This document shows positions 1 to 8,349 of a stretch of DNA of 64,000 bases, piece by piece. The notes below the pieces were generated by a model that saw nothing but the letters and a program-made list of their open reading frames with translations, was not told where the DNA came from and did not search any database. The translations under genes and the position numbers were made by a program. Source of the DNA: Rhodobacter sp. (GTDB lineage Bacteria > Pseudomonadota > Alphaproteobacteria > Rhodobacterales > Rhodobacteraceae); assembly GCA_027487575.1 (NCBI GenBank), contig JAIYDJ010000062.1, forward strand, positions 62,001-126,000. The letters are read 5' to 3'. Each line of letters opens with the position of its first letter. Position 1 is the stretch's first letter.

Positions 1-324
1 ATAGAAAAGGCTCACCGCCTTTTCCGCCAACCCGCACCCCAGCGCCGCCACACGCAAGGCCCGGTGCCGCTGCGGTTCGCTGCGCGGATACATCGGGGTG
101 TCCACCAGACTGTCGAGATAATCCAGCATCATGTGGCTGTCGGTCAGTGCGGTTCCGTCCTCCAGCACCAGAACCGGCACGCGCATCAGCGGGTTCAGCG
201 CCCGCACCGCTTCGGCATCGCCGAAAACCGACAGCGGCCGGTGATCGAAGGGCAGACGATACAGCGTCAGCGCGATCCCGACGCGCCGCACGAAAGGACT
301 GTCGTATTGTCCGATCAGGATCAT
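1..324 (-). CDS. Glutathione S-transferase family protein (partial, C-terminus beyond the window edge)
   Basis: The first 108 residues are present and the gene runs off the left edge. The N-terminus (MILIGQYDSPFVRRVGIAL) is a thioredoxin-like GST domain: an S-P-F-V-R-R-V helix start, then a cis-Pro segment R-V-P-V-L with the following D-G..L-T-D-S, which binds the glutathione gamma-glutamyl group in this family. This is a cytosolic enzyme that conjugates or reduces substrates with glutathione; the substrate cannot be told. The start codon overlaps the stop of the upstream cytochrome c gene (ATGA), so the two are probably co-transcribed and coupled. Family assignment is firm; subclass is not. 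Confidence 0.85.
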   Translation of the reverse strand, partial: MILIGQYDSPFVRRVGIALTLYRLPFDHRPLSVFGDAEAVRALNPLMRVPVLVLEDGTALTDSHMMLDYLDSLVDTPMYPRSEPQRHRALRVAALGCGLAEKAVSLFY

Positions 325-1211
325 GGCACTGCCGGAACCGCTTTCAGATAGGCAGCCACCGCCGCCCGGTCGCTGTCGGGAAGCCGCGCCATGTTTTCCA
401 CCACATGCGCCATGTGCCCGCCTGCGGAATCATACTCGGGCGTGAAGCCGGTGGTCAGATACTCCACGATTTCACCTTCCGACCATTGCAGCTTGCCGGG
501 CGTGATGTTCGGCACGGTTCCCTTGCCATCCGGATTGGGTGCGCCAGCAAGCCAGCGCGACCGGTCCAGACCGCCCAGCGCATTGCGCGGGGTGTGGCAC
601 TCGCCGCAATGGGCCAAAGCCTCGGCGATGTAGCGCCCGCGTTCGACCACGGGGGTCGGGGCCTGTTGCAGCACCCAGTCGTCGCGTTCGAACAGCAGTT
701 TCCAGCCGCCCAGACTGCGACGGATGTTGAACGGAAATCCCACGTCATGCGGTTTGCTGGGGGTCGCGTCGGCAGGCAATGTGCCCAGAAAGGCGGTCAG
801 GTCCGCCATGTCCTGCGCGGCCATCTTGTTGTAGGCGTTGTAGGGCAGGGCGGGATAGTAATGCGCCCCGTTCGGTGACACGCCGTCCATGACCGCCCCG
901 GCAAGTTCGGACGGGGTCCAGCCTCCGATACCCTGCACGGCATCGGTCGAGATGTTGGGGGCGTAAAAGGTGCCGAACGCCGAGGCGAATGCCATTCCCC
1001 CGGCCAGAACCATCTGTGCTTCGCCGGTCGCGCCGGGTGCCATGTGGCACGAGGCGCAGCCGGCCGCCCAGAAGACCGCCTCGCCCGTCGCGGCATCGCC
1101 GGTCAATCCGGCGACCGCGTCGGAATGGCGCAGCGACGGCGCCGTCAGGACCCAAGCCGCACCCGCGCCTATGACGGCGCACCCCAGCAACGCCACCAAT
1201 GCCCGCCGCAT
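321..1211 (-). CDS. Di-haem c-type cytochrome
   Basis: A 296-residue protein with an N-terminal signal/anchor (MRRALVALLGCAVIGAGAAW) and two CxxCH haem sites, CASCH in the first domain and CGECH in the second, so it is an exported electron carrier of the cytochrome c/alcohol-dehydrogenase cytochrome subunit type. The ORF track begins at 1280, but that extension lacks signal-peptide character. I chose the ATG at 1211, directly before the basic-hydrophobic leader. It ends by overlapping the GST start. Electron donor and acceptor are unknown; no dehydrogenase subunit lies beside it in the visible sequence. Confidence 0.88.
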   Translation of the reverse strand: MRRALVALLGCAVIGAGAAWVLTAPSLRHSDAVAGLTGDAATGEAVFWAAGCASCHMAPGATGEAQMVLAGGMAFASAFGTFYAPNISTDAVQGIGGWTPSELAGAVMDGVSPNGAHYYPALPYNAYNKMAAQDMADLTAFLGTLPADATPSKPHDVGFPFNIRRSLGGWKLLFERDDWVLQQAPTPVVERGRYIAEALAHCGECHTPRNALGGLDRSRWLAGAPNPDGKGTVPNITPGKLQWSEGEIVEYLTTGFTPEYDSAGGHMAHVVENMARLPDSDRAAVAAYLKAVPAVP

Positions 1212-1287
1212 CAAACCCTCCGAACAAACCCGCGCCCACCCTAGCACGGCTTGCCGGGTCCGCACGCCCCTGCAGATCAAGTTTCGG

Positions 1288-1461
1288 TCAGAACCCGCGC
1301 GACATCCCGTTCACCGTCAGCCAGTCGGGCCATCCCCAGACATGCTCGATCCCGACCAGCAACAGGCAGGCGGCAATCACCGCCACAACAAGACGGACGG
1401 TTCGCCATGACGGCGGGTTTCGGGCCCACCGCGACATCTGCATCAACCAGTGAAGATTCAT
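1288..1461 (-). CDS. Small single-span membrane protein coupled to hpt
   Basis: This 57-residue ORF is too short for the supplied track. It reads [15 protein letters not shown], then a hydrophobic stretch ([17 protein letters not shown]), then a Trp-rich tail ending NGMSRGF. The ATG at 1461 overlaps the hpt TGA (ATGA), the same coupling seen at most junctions in this window, which argues that it is real. One transmembrane helix is predicted, with a basic N-terminus suggesting a cytoplasmic N-end. I do not recognise a function. Its linkage to hpt says only that it is co-expressed with purine salvage. Confidence 0.7.
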   Translation of the reverse strand: MNLHWLMQMSRWARNPPSWRTVRLVVAVIAACLLLVGIEHVWGWPDWLTVNGMSRGF

Positions 1462-2006
1462 TCCGCCCTGTCCGTAAACCGTACCTTGCCGATGTAGGGC
1501 AGATTGCGATTGCGCTGCGCGAAATCAATGCCGTAGCCCACGACAAATTCATCCGGAATGTCAAAGCCGGTCCAGGTTGCGCGGATGTCCACCTCGCGGC
1601 GTGACGGTTTGTCCAGCAGGGCGCAAACCTCCAGCCGCGCCGGTTCACGCGACCGCAGCAGCCTGACGACATGGTGCAGCGTAAACCCGGTATCCACGAT
1701 ATCCTCGACCACCAGAACGTCGCGACCGGCGATTTCTCCGCGCAAGTCCTTCAGGATGCGCACTTCGCGAGAGGACTGCATCGCGTCGCCATAGGACGAG
1801 GCTTCAAGGAAATCGACCTCCACCGGCAGATCGATCTCGCGCACAAGGTCCGCGATGAACACGAAGGAACCGCGCAACAGACCGACCACGATCAGCCGGT
1901 CGGACCCGGCATAAAAGGCCTCGATCTCGCGCGCCAGCGCCTCCACCCGCGCGGCAATCGCCTTGGCGCTGATCATCTGGTCGATCACATAGGGTCGTTG
2001 CGGCAT
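1458..2006 (-). CDS. hpt: Hypoxanthine phosphoribosyltransferase
   Basis: This 182-residue enzyme transfers phosphoribose from PRPP to hypoxanthine (and usually guanine) in purine salvage in the cytosol. Visible type-I PRTase features are the hydrophobic strand and loop V-G-L-L-R-G-S near residue 42, the PRPP-binding signature [11 protein letters not shown] near residue 99, and the C-terminal [11 protein letters not shown] purine-binding segment. Length is normal for bacterial Hpt. It is followed with overlap by a 57-residue membrane protein. The next upstream gene (ratA-like) is divergent across about 70 bases, which must hold both promoters. Confidence 0.93.
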   Translation of the reverse strand: MPQRPYVIDQMISAKAIAARVEALAREIEAFYAGSDRLIVVGLLRGSFVFIADLVREIDLPVEVDFLEASSYGDAMQSSREVRILKDLRGEIAGRDVLVVEDIVDTGFTLHHVVRLLRSREPARLEVCALLDKPSRREVDIRATWTGFDIPDEFVVGYGIDFAQRNRNLPYIGKVRFTDRAE

Positions 2007-2074
2007 GAGGGCCTCTTGATTTCCCTGTCCCGTCTAACCAATACGAAGGGCCAAGTCACGCGTCGCAGGTCCGA

Positions 2075-2524
2075 ATGCCCCATCACCACGAAACCCGCAA
2101 GGTGCCCCACACCGCCGACCAGATGTTTGCACTGGTGGCGGATGTGGCGCGCTATCCCGAATTCCTGCCCTGGAATTCTGCCGCCCGCATCCGGTCGCGC
2201 AGCCCGATTGCGGGGGGCGAGGTGATGGAGGCCGATCTTGTCATCAGCTTCAAGCTGTTCCGCGAGAAGTTCGGCAGCCGGGTCGTTCTGTGGCCCGCAG
2301 ACCGCCGGATCGAGACGGAATACCTGGACGGCCCGTTGAAGCACCTGAAATCGGTCTGGCTTTTCCGCGATCTGCCCGAAGGCGGTTGCGAGGTCGACTT
2401 CACCGTGGATTTCGAGTTTCGCAATCCGATCCTCGCCCGCGTCATCGGACTTGTGTTCAACGAGGCGATGACGCGGATCGTGCGGGCGTTCGAAACCCGC
2501 GCGGCGGTCGTCTACGCCGCCTGA
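2075..2524 (+). CDS. RatA/COQ10-like START-domain protein (coenzyme Q-binding type)
   Basis: A 149-residue single-domain protein of the polyketide cyclase/START superfamily. It starts M-P-H-H-H-E-T-R-K-V-P-H-T-A and carries the hallmark A-L-V-A-D-V-A-R-Y-P-E-F-L-P-W of the COQ10/RatA family, followed by the beta-strand series that lines the lipid pocket. In mitochondria COQ10 binds ubiquinone and supports respiration. The Escherichia coli homologue was described as RatA, acting on 70S ribosome assembly, and many annotations carry the label 'type II toxin-antitoxin system RatA'. No antitoxin-like partner lies next to it, so a quinone-binding role is more likely. Its 3' end overlaps the convergent cinA gene by 13 bases. 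Confidence 0.85.
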   Translation: MPHHHETRKVPHTADQMFALVADVARYPEFLPWNSAARIRSRSPIAGGEVMEADLVISFKLFREKFGSRVVLWPADRRIETEYLDGPLKHLKSVWLFRDLPEGGCEVDFTVDFEFRNPILARVIGLVFNEAMTRIVRAFETRAAVVYAA

Positions 2525-2985
2525 ACGGCGCGCCAGATCAGACTCAGGGCATGATCCACCGTGGCCTGCCGCACATTCGCCCGGCCGAGCGCGCCAAAGT
2601 CCACCGTTTCGACGAAGGTCGGCTGCCCGCGCACCGCCAACCCGAAGCACACCCGGCCTTCGGGCTTGAAGTCCGACCCGCCCGGCCCGGCGATCCCGGT
2701 GACGGAAACGGCAATCGCCGCGTCGGACCGGGCCAGCGCCCCTTCGGCCATCTGCATCGCCACGGGTTCCGACACGGCCCCCACCGCGTTCAGGGTGGCC
2801 TCGGCAACCCCCAGCATCGCTGTCTTGGCCGCGTTGGAATAGGTCACGAAGCCCCGGTCGAACACATCCGACGACCCCGCCACCTCGGTCAGCGCCGCCG
2901 AAATCATTCCCCCGGTGCAGCTTTCGGCGGTAGCGATGCGCAGACCCTTGGCCCGTGCCGCCGCCAGCAGGTCCGCCACCGTCAC
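2512..2985 (-). CDS. CinA C-terminal-type nicotinamide-nucleotide amidohydrolase
   Basis: At 157 residues this protein corresponds only to the C-terminal (PncC-type) half of CinA; the N-terminal MoCF domain of full-length CinA is absent, as is common in proteobacteria. Visible signatures are T-A-E-S-C-T-G-G near residue 19, D-R-G-F-V-T-Y-S-N-A-A-K near residue 44, and V-S-V-T-G-I-A-G-P-G-G near residue 93. The family deamidates nicotinamide mononucleotide to nicotinate mononucleotide in pyridine nucleotide recycling. It overlaps the stop of pgpA upstream, forming the coupled series ispDF-pgpA-cinA. Confidence 0.88.
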   Translation of the reverse strand: MTVADLLAAARAKGLRIATAESCTGGMISAALTEVAGSSDVFDRGFVTYSNAAKTAMLGVAEATLNAVGAVSEPVAMQMAEGALARSDAAIAVSVTGIAGPGGSDFKPEGRVCFGLAVRGQPTFVETVDFGALGRANVRQATVDHALSLIWRAVQAA

Positions 2986-3458
2986 ATCAGCGCCCCGTGC
3001 GCCACGCCCGCCGCGATGATCACGGCAATCCCCGCCGCCACCCCGGCCAGCAGATCATCCAGCATCACGCCCGCCGGATCGCGCCGCCGGTCGGCCCAGC
3101 CGATCACCCAGGGCTTCCAGATGTCGAACAGCCGGAAGAACACGAAAGCCGCCAGCCACCCCGGATAGGGGAATGTCTCGATCCCCATGTTCCAGAATGC
3201 GAAGGACGGAAAGCACAGCGCCAGCCATTGGCCCGCAACCTCGTCGATCACCACCTCGGCAGGGTCCTCGTCCAGGGCCAGACTGCGGCAGGCCCAGACG
3301 CCCAGCCCCGTCACAATCAGGCAGGCCAGCGCCAAGACCGGAAACCCGCCGATATGGTGCAGCCAGACACCCACCCCCACGGCAAGCGCAGAGGCCCATG
3401 TGCCCGGTGCAGGCCGCAACAGGCCGATCCCGCCGACCGTCAGAACCGCGCGCATCAT
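2982..3458 (-). CDS. pgpA: Phosphatidylglycerophosphatase A
   Basis: A 158-residue inner-membrane phosphatase that dephosphorylates phosphatidylglycerol phosphate in phospholipid synthesis. Family signatures are [10 protein letters not shown] near residue 14, [11 protein letters not shown] near residue 70, and [10 protein letters not shown] near residue 108, together with several hydrophobic segments. The ORF track runs on to 3728, but the ATG-ATG at 3458 overlaps the ispDF stop (ATGA) and gives the normal family start, so that start is chosen. Downstream it overlaps cinA. Confidence 0.92.
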   Translation of the reverse strand: MMRAVLTVGGIGLLRPAPGTWASALAVGVGVWLHHIGGFPVLALACLIVTGLGVWACRSLALDEDPAEVVIDEVAGQWLALCFPSFAFWNMGIETFPYPGWLAAFVFFRLFDIWKPWVIGWADRRRDPAGVMLDDLLAGVAAGIAVIIAAGVAHGALM

Positions 3459-4579
3459 GTCCGCACCAGCGTTGCCGTCGCCATTGCCGCTATGCCTTCT
3501 TCCCGGCCGGTAAACCCCAGCCGCTCCGACGTCGTTGCTTTCACGCTGATCCGCTCCATCTCGACCCCTATGATCCCGGCAAGCGCCGCCCGCATCGCGA
3601 CGGCGTGCGGCCCGATCTTGGGCCGCTCGCAGATCAGCGTGACATCGCAGTTGGCCAGCGCATAGCCCCGCGCCCGGACGCGCCCCATCGCATGGGCCAG
3701 AAAGATCCGGCTTTCCGCGCCTTTCCACTGCGGGTCGCTGGGCGGAAAATGCTGTCCGATGTCACCCTCGGCCAGCGCGCCATAGATCGCGTCGGTCAGC
3801 GCGTGCATCCCCACATCGGCATCGGAATGGCCCAGCAGTCCGCGACCATGCGGCACCGAGACCCCGCACAGCCACACCTGATCGCCCTCGCAGAACGCAT
3901 GCACGTCAAATCCGTTGCCCAGCCGCACATCCATGTTCCGCCCCCGCAAGATGCCTTCCGCCCGCGCGAAATCCGCCGGGTATGTGAGCTTCAGATTGTC
4001 TTCTTCACCCGCGACGATCGCAACCGGCATCCCCGCCGCCTGCGCCACTGCCACGTCATCGGCCGCACCGCCCGGATGGGCCCGATGCGCCGCAAGAATG
4101 GCGTCGAAGTGAAAACCCTGCGGGGTCTGCGCGCGATACAGCCCGTCGCGCGATTGCGTGCCGCTGACATGGCCATCGGCACCGCGCCAAAGCGCATCGG
4201 TGACCGGCAGGGCAGGCGCAGCCCCTTGGGCATGATCCAGCGCCGCCAGTACCCGCCCGATCACCGCCGCCGAAATCAAGGGCCGCGCCGCATCATGGAT
4301 CAGGACCCGGCGCACCCCGGAGCCGGCCAGTGCCTCGAGTGCGGCCCGCACCGAAGCGTCGCGCGTCGCGCCGCCTGCGACCACTTCGACCGCCTGTTCG
4401 AGGTCCGCCACCCGGTCGCGATCGTCGGGATGGATGACCAGCACCCGGCGAAACCCCTTGAAGGCCGCCAGCGTGTGCGCCAGCACGGGCCTTTGGGCCA
4501 GCATCTGCCATTGCTTTGGCACATCCCCGCCCGCGCGGCTGCCACGGCCGGCGGCAACGATGATCACGGCTGTCGTCAT
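3455..4579 (-). CDS. ispDF: Bifunctional IspD/IspF (MEP cytidylyltransferase / 2-C-methyl-D-erythritol 2,4-cyclodiphosphate synthase)
   Basis: A 374-residue fusion that carries two non-consecutive steps of the methylerythritol-phosphate isoprenoid pathway. The N-terminal IspD part has the nucleotide-binding A-A-G-R-G-S-R-A and the D-A-A-R-P motif. The C-terminal IspF part starts near residue 215 with [11 protein letters not shown] and has G-H-S-D-A-D-V near residue 247, supplying the metal-binding Asp and His residues. The fusion is well known in alphaproteobacteria. It heads a minus-strand run with pgpA and cinA. The 167-base gap shared with dusB contains repeated and inverted sequences that may be its operator. 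Confidence 0.95.
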   Translation of the reverse strand: MTTAVIIVAAGRGSRAGGDVPKQWQMLAQRPVLAHTLAAFKGFRRVLVIHPDDRDRVADLEQAVEVVAGGATRDASVRAALEALAGSGVRRVLIHDAARPLISAAVIGRVLAALDHAQGAAPALPVTDALWRGADGHVSGTQSRDGLYRAQTPQGFHFDAILAAHRAHPGGAADDVAVAQAAGMPVAIVAGEEDNLKLTYPADFARAEGILRGRNMDVRLGNGFDVHAFCEGDQVWLCGVSVPHGRGLLGHSDADVGMHALTDAIYGALAEGDIGQHFPPSDPQWKGAESRIFLAHAMGRVRARGYALANCDVTLICERPKIGPHAVAMRAALAGIIGVEMERISVKATTSERLGFTGREEGIAAMATATLVRT

Positions 4580-4645
4580 GGCCTCTCCTTGGACTGCGCA
4601 TCCCGTGTGTAGGGCAGCAACCGCCGCCTGACAATCTGGCCGCGC

Positions 4646-4686
4646 TGCACGATTCTCCGCACAAAAATTAATCGTTGCACGATTAA
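4646..4686. promoter_or_regulatory. Inverted repeat and 30-base-spaced direct repeat between ispDF and dusB
   Basis: The gap between the divergent ispDF and dusB genes contains a perfect inverted repeat, TTAATCG-TTGCA-CGATTAA (4668-4686). It also contains two copies of TGCACGATT, at 4646-4654 and 4676-4684, whose starts are exactly 30 bases apart. Same-face spacing of about three helical turns is typical of an operator for a dimeric regulator. It could serve either gene. The protein that binds is unknown. Confidence 0.45.
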
Positions 4687-4746
4687 AGGGCAGCTTTTGG
4701 CAACTACACCGTTGTCATGCGCGGTCTGTAGCGTAACTGAGGAAGC

Positions 4747-5754
4747 ATGAGAGATGGAATTTTGCCCATGGGCGCGCAGATCGGTCCCCTCGCCCTGACC
4801 CCGCCGGTGCTTCTGGCGCCGCTGGCCGGCATCACCGACCTGCCGTTCCGCCGGCTTGTGGCACGGTTCGGGGCGGGGCTTGTCGTGTCGGAAATGGTCG
4901 CCAGTCAGGAAGTGGTGCAGGCCAAGCCGCTGGCGCGTGCGCGGGCAGAGCTTGGGTTCGATCAGGCCCGCACCTCGGTTCAACTGGCTGGCCGCGAGCC
5001 GGAATGGATGGCCGAGGCGGCGCGCTATGTGGCGGGGCAGGGCGCGCAGGTCATCGACATCAACATGGGCTGCCCGGCAAAACGGGTGACGACGGGCTAT
5101 TCCGGATCGGCGCTGATGCGCGATCTGGACCATGCGCTGCGGCTGATCGATGCGGTGGTGGGCGCGGTCGATGTGCCGGTGACGCTGAAGACGCGGCTGG
5201 GCTGGGACGATTCCACGCTGAACGCGGCGACGCTGGCCGAACGCGCACAGAACGCCGGAATCGCGATGATCACCATCCATGGCCGCACCCGGTGCCAGTT
5301 CTACAAGGGGCGCGCCGACTGGGCGGCGATCCGGGCCATCAAATCGGCGGTTTCCATTCCGGTGATCGCGAATGGCGATATCATCGACGCCGCATCCGCA
5401 CGGCAGGCGCTGGAGCAATCCGGCGCGGATGGCGTGATGATCGGGCGCGGTGCGCAGGGTGCGCCGTGGCGGCCGGCCCAGATCGCGCATGCGCTTTACG
5501 GCACACCCGCGCCGATCGTGCCTGCCGGATCGCAATTGGCGGATCTGGTGGTGGAGCATCACGAGGCGATTCTGTCGTTCTACGGCGCCGATCTGGGCCT
5601 GCGGGTCGCGCGCAAGCATCTGGGCTGGTATCTTGACGCCGCGGGATTGACTGCACCGCGCGCGGCCCTGATGACCGCCGACACTGCCGCCACGGTCCGG
5701 CGGCTGATCCGGGAAGCCTTTTCCGACACCGACACCGGACAGGTGGCCGCATGA
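4747..5754 (+). CDS. dusB: tRNA dihydrouridine synthase B (NifR3-type)
   Basis: A 335-residue FMN enzyme that reduces specific uridines of tRNA to dihydrouridine with NADPH. Motifs seen: A-P-L-A-G-I-T-D-L-P-F-R-R near residue 25 (FMN site), I-N-M-G-C-P-A-K-R-V with the catalytic Cys near residue 100, H-G-R-T-R-C-Q-F-Y-K-G and N-G-D-I. A GAGGA-like ribosome site precedes the ATG at 4747; a second in-frame ATG at 4768 is possible. It is the first gene of the nifR3-ntrBC arrangement known from Rhodobacter and other alphaproteobacteria and overlaps ntrB by ATGA, so its promoter probably also drives ntrBC. Confidence 0.95.
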   Translation: MRDGILPMGAQIGPLALTPPVLLAPLAGITDLPFRRLVARFGAGLVVSEMVASQEVVQAKPLARARAELGFDQARTSVQLAGREPEWMAEAARYVAGQGAQVIDINMGCPAKRVTTGYSGSALMRDLDHALRLIDAVVGAVDVPVTLKTRLGWDDSTLNAATLAERAQNAGIAMITIHGRTRCQFYKGRADWAAIRAIKSAVSIPVIANGDIIDAASARQALEQSGADGVMIGRGAQGAPWRPAQIAHALYGTPAPIVPAGSQLADLVVEHHEAILSFYGADLGLRVARKHLGWYLDAAGLTAPRAALMTADTAATVRRLIREAFSDTDTGQVAA

Positions 5755-6887
5755 CCTATCGCGCGCCCTATCCGGTTCCCGGCGTGATCTGGGCTTCGCT
5801 GCCGGTGCCGGCGCTGCTGATCGATGTCGACGGGCGCATCCTCGAGGCCAATCCGGCCGCCGAAACCTTTCTGAATGCGTCCAGCCGCACGTTGCAGGGG
5901 CAGCCCGCGCTGGACCGCCTGTCGATCGACGCCCCGATGGACGATGCGCTGGCCCGCGCCCGCGCCAACCATGCCCCGCTGTTCATCAACGACGTGGACG
6001 TGACCACAGGCGAACGCCCCCCCGTGCAGTGCAATGTGCAGGTCGCGCCGATGCACGACAATCCCGACATCGTGATGCTGCTGATCAGCCCGCGCGATGT
6101 GGCGGACCGGATGGGCCGGGCGATGCAGGTCAAATCGGCGGCAAAGTCGGCGATCGGCATGGCCGAAATGCTGGCACACGAAATCAAGAACCCGCTGGCG
6201 GGCATATCGGGCGCGGCGCAACTGATCTCGATGAACGCAGGTCCGGATGACCGCGAGCTGACCGACCTGATCGTCGAGGAAACCCGGCGGATCGTGAAAC
6301 TGCTGGAACAGGTCGAACAGTTCGGCAATCTGCGTCCGCCGGACCGTCGCGCGGTGAACATCCATGATGCGCTGGACCGCGCCCGCAAGTCGGCCCAGAT
6401 CGGCTATGCCTCGCACATGACGATTGTCGAAGATTACGACCCGTCGCTGCCATCGACCTGGGCCGATCCCGACCAGTTGATGCAGGTGTTCTTGAACCTG
6501 ATCAAGAACGCGGCAGAGGCGGCGGACCGGCGCGGTGGCACGATCCGTCTGCACACTTTCTACGACCTGTCGCTGCGGGTGCGCCGCAAGGACGGCACGG
6601 GCGGCACCTTGCCCCTGCAGGTCGAGATCATCGACGACGGCCCCGGCCTGCCCCCCGACATCGCGGGCGACGTGTTCGAACCCTTTGTTTCGGGGCGCGA
6701 GAACGGCACCGGTCTGGGTCTGGCGCTGGTGTCCAAGATCATGTCCGACCATGGCGGCTGGATCGGGGTCGAATCCGTTCCCGGCCGCACGGTATTCCGG
6801 TTGTCGCTGCCTCTGGCCCCGAAAATCCCGAAAGAGCCGAAGACCCCCCGGTCCCCCGTTGCGGACCGCCAAAAGGAGACCCGCTGA
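5751..6887 (+). CDS. ntrB: Nitrogen regulation sensor histidine kinase NtrB
   Basis: A 378-residue soluble kinase that controls phosphorylation of NtrC according to nitrogen (PII/glutamine) status. Residues 15-120 form a PAS-type sensor domain. The dimerisation/phospho-acceptor motif [16 protein letters not shown] lies near residue 143. The ATPase domain has the N box [17 protein letters not shown], and [10 protein letters not shown]. No transmembrane segment is seen, as expected for NtrB. Its start overlaps dusB and its stop abuts ntrC, so expression is coupled. Confidence 0.94.
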   Translation: MTYRAPYPVPGVIWASLPVPALLIDVDGRILEANPAAETFLNASSRTLQGQPALDRLSIDAPMDDALARARANHAPLFINDVDVTTGERPPVQCNVQVAPMHDNPDIVMLLISPRDVADRMGRAMQVKSAAKSAIGMAEMLAHEIKNPLAGISGAAQLISMNAGPDDRELTDLIVEETRRIVKLLEQVEQFGNLRPPDRRAVNIHDALDRARKSAQIGYASHMTIVEDYDPSLPSTWADPDQLMQVFLNLIKNAAEAADRRGGTIRLHTFYDLSLRVRRKDGTGGTLPLQVEIIDDGPGLPPDIAGDVFEPFVSGRENGTGLGLALVSKIMSDHGGWIGVESVPGRTVFRLSLPLAPKIPKEPKTPRSPVADRQKETR

Positions 6888-8254
6888 TGGATGGCACTGT
6901 TCTGGTCGCAGACGATGACCGCACGATCCGCACCGTTCTGACGCAGGCGCTGACGCGGGCAGGGTGCAAGGTGCACGCGACGTCGAGCCTGATGACGCTG
7001 ATGCGATGGGTCGAAGAGGGCAAGGGCGATCTGGTGATTTCGGATGTCATCATGCCGGACGGCAACGGGCTGGAAGCCCTGCCGCGAATCAGCCAGATGC
7101 GCCCCGGCCTGCCTGTGATCGTGATTTCGGCGCAGAACACGATCATGACGGCCATTCAGGCCGCCGATGCCGAGGCCTACGACTATCTGCCCAAACCTTT
7201 CGATCTGCCTGATCTGATGAAGCGGTCCGCCCGCGCGCTGGACCTGAAACGCCGCGCGCCCAAGGTGGTGGTCCCCCCGCGTGAGGCGGGCGATGATCTG
7301 CCGCTGGTGGGGCGCACCGCGTCGATGCAGGCGCTTTACCGGCTGGTGGCGCGGGTGATGAACACCGACCTTGCCGTGCTGGTCACCGGCGAGTCGGGCA
7401 CCGGAAAATCGCTTATCGCACGCGCGATCCACGATTTCTCCGACCGCCGCACCCAGCCGTTTCTGGTGGCGCAGGCGGGTGATCTTGCCGGGGTGGAAGG
7501 CATTTCCTCGATCCTGTCGCGGGCCAAGGGCGGCTCGCTGGTGCTGGACGAGGTGGCCGACTTCGACGAAGACGGTCAGGCCCGCATGGTGCGGATGCTC
7601 GACATGCTGTCCGACCACGCCCCGCGGGTGATGGCGACAAGCCAGGCCGATCTGGCGCAGCGGATGGAGGCGGGACGTTTCCGCAAGGACCTGTACTACC
7701 GGCTCAGCGGGGTGACGATCAACGTGCCGGCCCTGCGCGAACGGGTCGAGGATATCCCGCTTCTGGCCGAACACTTCCTTGCGCGGGGCGAGCGGGACAA
7801 CGGCACCCTGCGCCGCCTGTCGACCGACGCGCGCAACATGCTGCGCAGCTATCCCTGGCCTGGCAACGTGCGTCAGCTTGAAAACACCCTCAAACGCCTG
7901 CTTGTGACCTCGTCGGAACCCGAGATCACCGCCGGAGAACTGGAAGCGGCGCTTGGCGGCACGCAGGCCGCGCTGCCCGTGCGCGGCGCCCCGGCAGAGG
8001 GCGAGCGGTTGTCGGCCTCGGTCCGCCGTCACCTGAAGCGCTACTTCGATCTGCACGAGGGGCAGTTGCCCCCGCCCGGTGTCTACGACCGCATCCTGCG
8101 CGAGATGGAACTGCCGCTTATCGAGATTTCGCTGGATGCAACCGGCGGCAATCAGGCCAAATGCGCAGACCTGCTCGGGATCAACCGCAATACTTTGCGC
8201 AAGAAGATCACCGACCTCGATATCAGCGTGACACGCCGCCGCAAACTGATGTAA
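6887..8254 (+). CDS. ntrC: Nitrogen regulation response regulator NtrC lacking the GAFTGA loop
   Basis: A 455-residue activator of nitrogen-assimilation genes, phosphorylated by NtrB. The receiver domain has D10-D11 and the phospho-acceptor Asp53 in I-S-D-V-I-M-P-D-G. The AAA+ domain has Walker A G-E-S-G-T-G-K-S (168-175) and Walker B G-G-S-L-V-L-D-E (215-222). The intervening segment is short, and the GAFTGA sigma-54-contact loop is absent. The C-terminus has a Fis-type [17 protein letters not shown]. This matches Rhodobacter capsulatus NtrC, which is known to activate sigma-70 rather than sigma-54 polymerase. Sigma-70 use here is therefore inferred from the family. Confidence 0.94.
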   Translation: MDGTVLVADDDRTIRTVLTQALTRAGCKVHATSSLMTLMRWVEEGKGDLVISDVIMPDGNGLEALPRISQMRPGLPVIVISAQNTIMTAIQAADAEAYDYLPKPFDLPDLMKRSARALDLKRRAPKVVVPPREAGDDLPLVGRTASMQALYRLVARVMNTDLAVLVTGESGTGKSLIARAIHDFSDRRTQPFLVAQAGDLAGVEGISSILSRAKGGSLVLDEVADFDEDGQARMVRMLDMLSDHAPRVMATSQADLAQRMEAGRFRKDLYYRLSGVTINVPALRERVEDIPLLAEHFLARGERDNGTLRRLSTDARNMLRSYPWPGNVRQLENTLKRLLVTSSEPEITAGELEAALGGTQAALPVRGAPAEGERLSASVRRHLKRYFDLHEGQLPPPGVYDRILREMELPLIEISLDATGGNQAKCADLLGINRNTLRKKITDLDISVTRRRKLM

Positions 8255-8349
8255 AACCGCCACATCTGTTGTTCTCGTTCCGGCGGGTTGGCAACACAAG
8301 ATGTGGCGGGCGGGACGAATGTCTGCCCCAAGGACAGGGCAGGACAAAG

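Noticed and set aside
2075-2985. A toxin-antitoxin pair formed by the RatA-like gene and its neighbour
   Set aside because: The neighbour is a convergent cinA-type gene, not an antitoxin; the protein is more like COQ10.
4690-4720. Sigma-54 promoter upstream of dusB
   Set aside because: TTGGCA...GTTG looks similar, but the GG-N10-GC spacing is not met.
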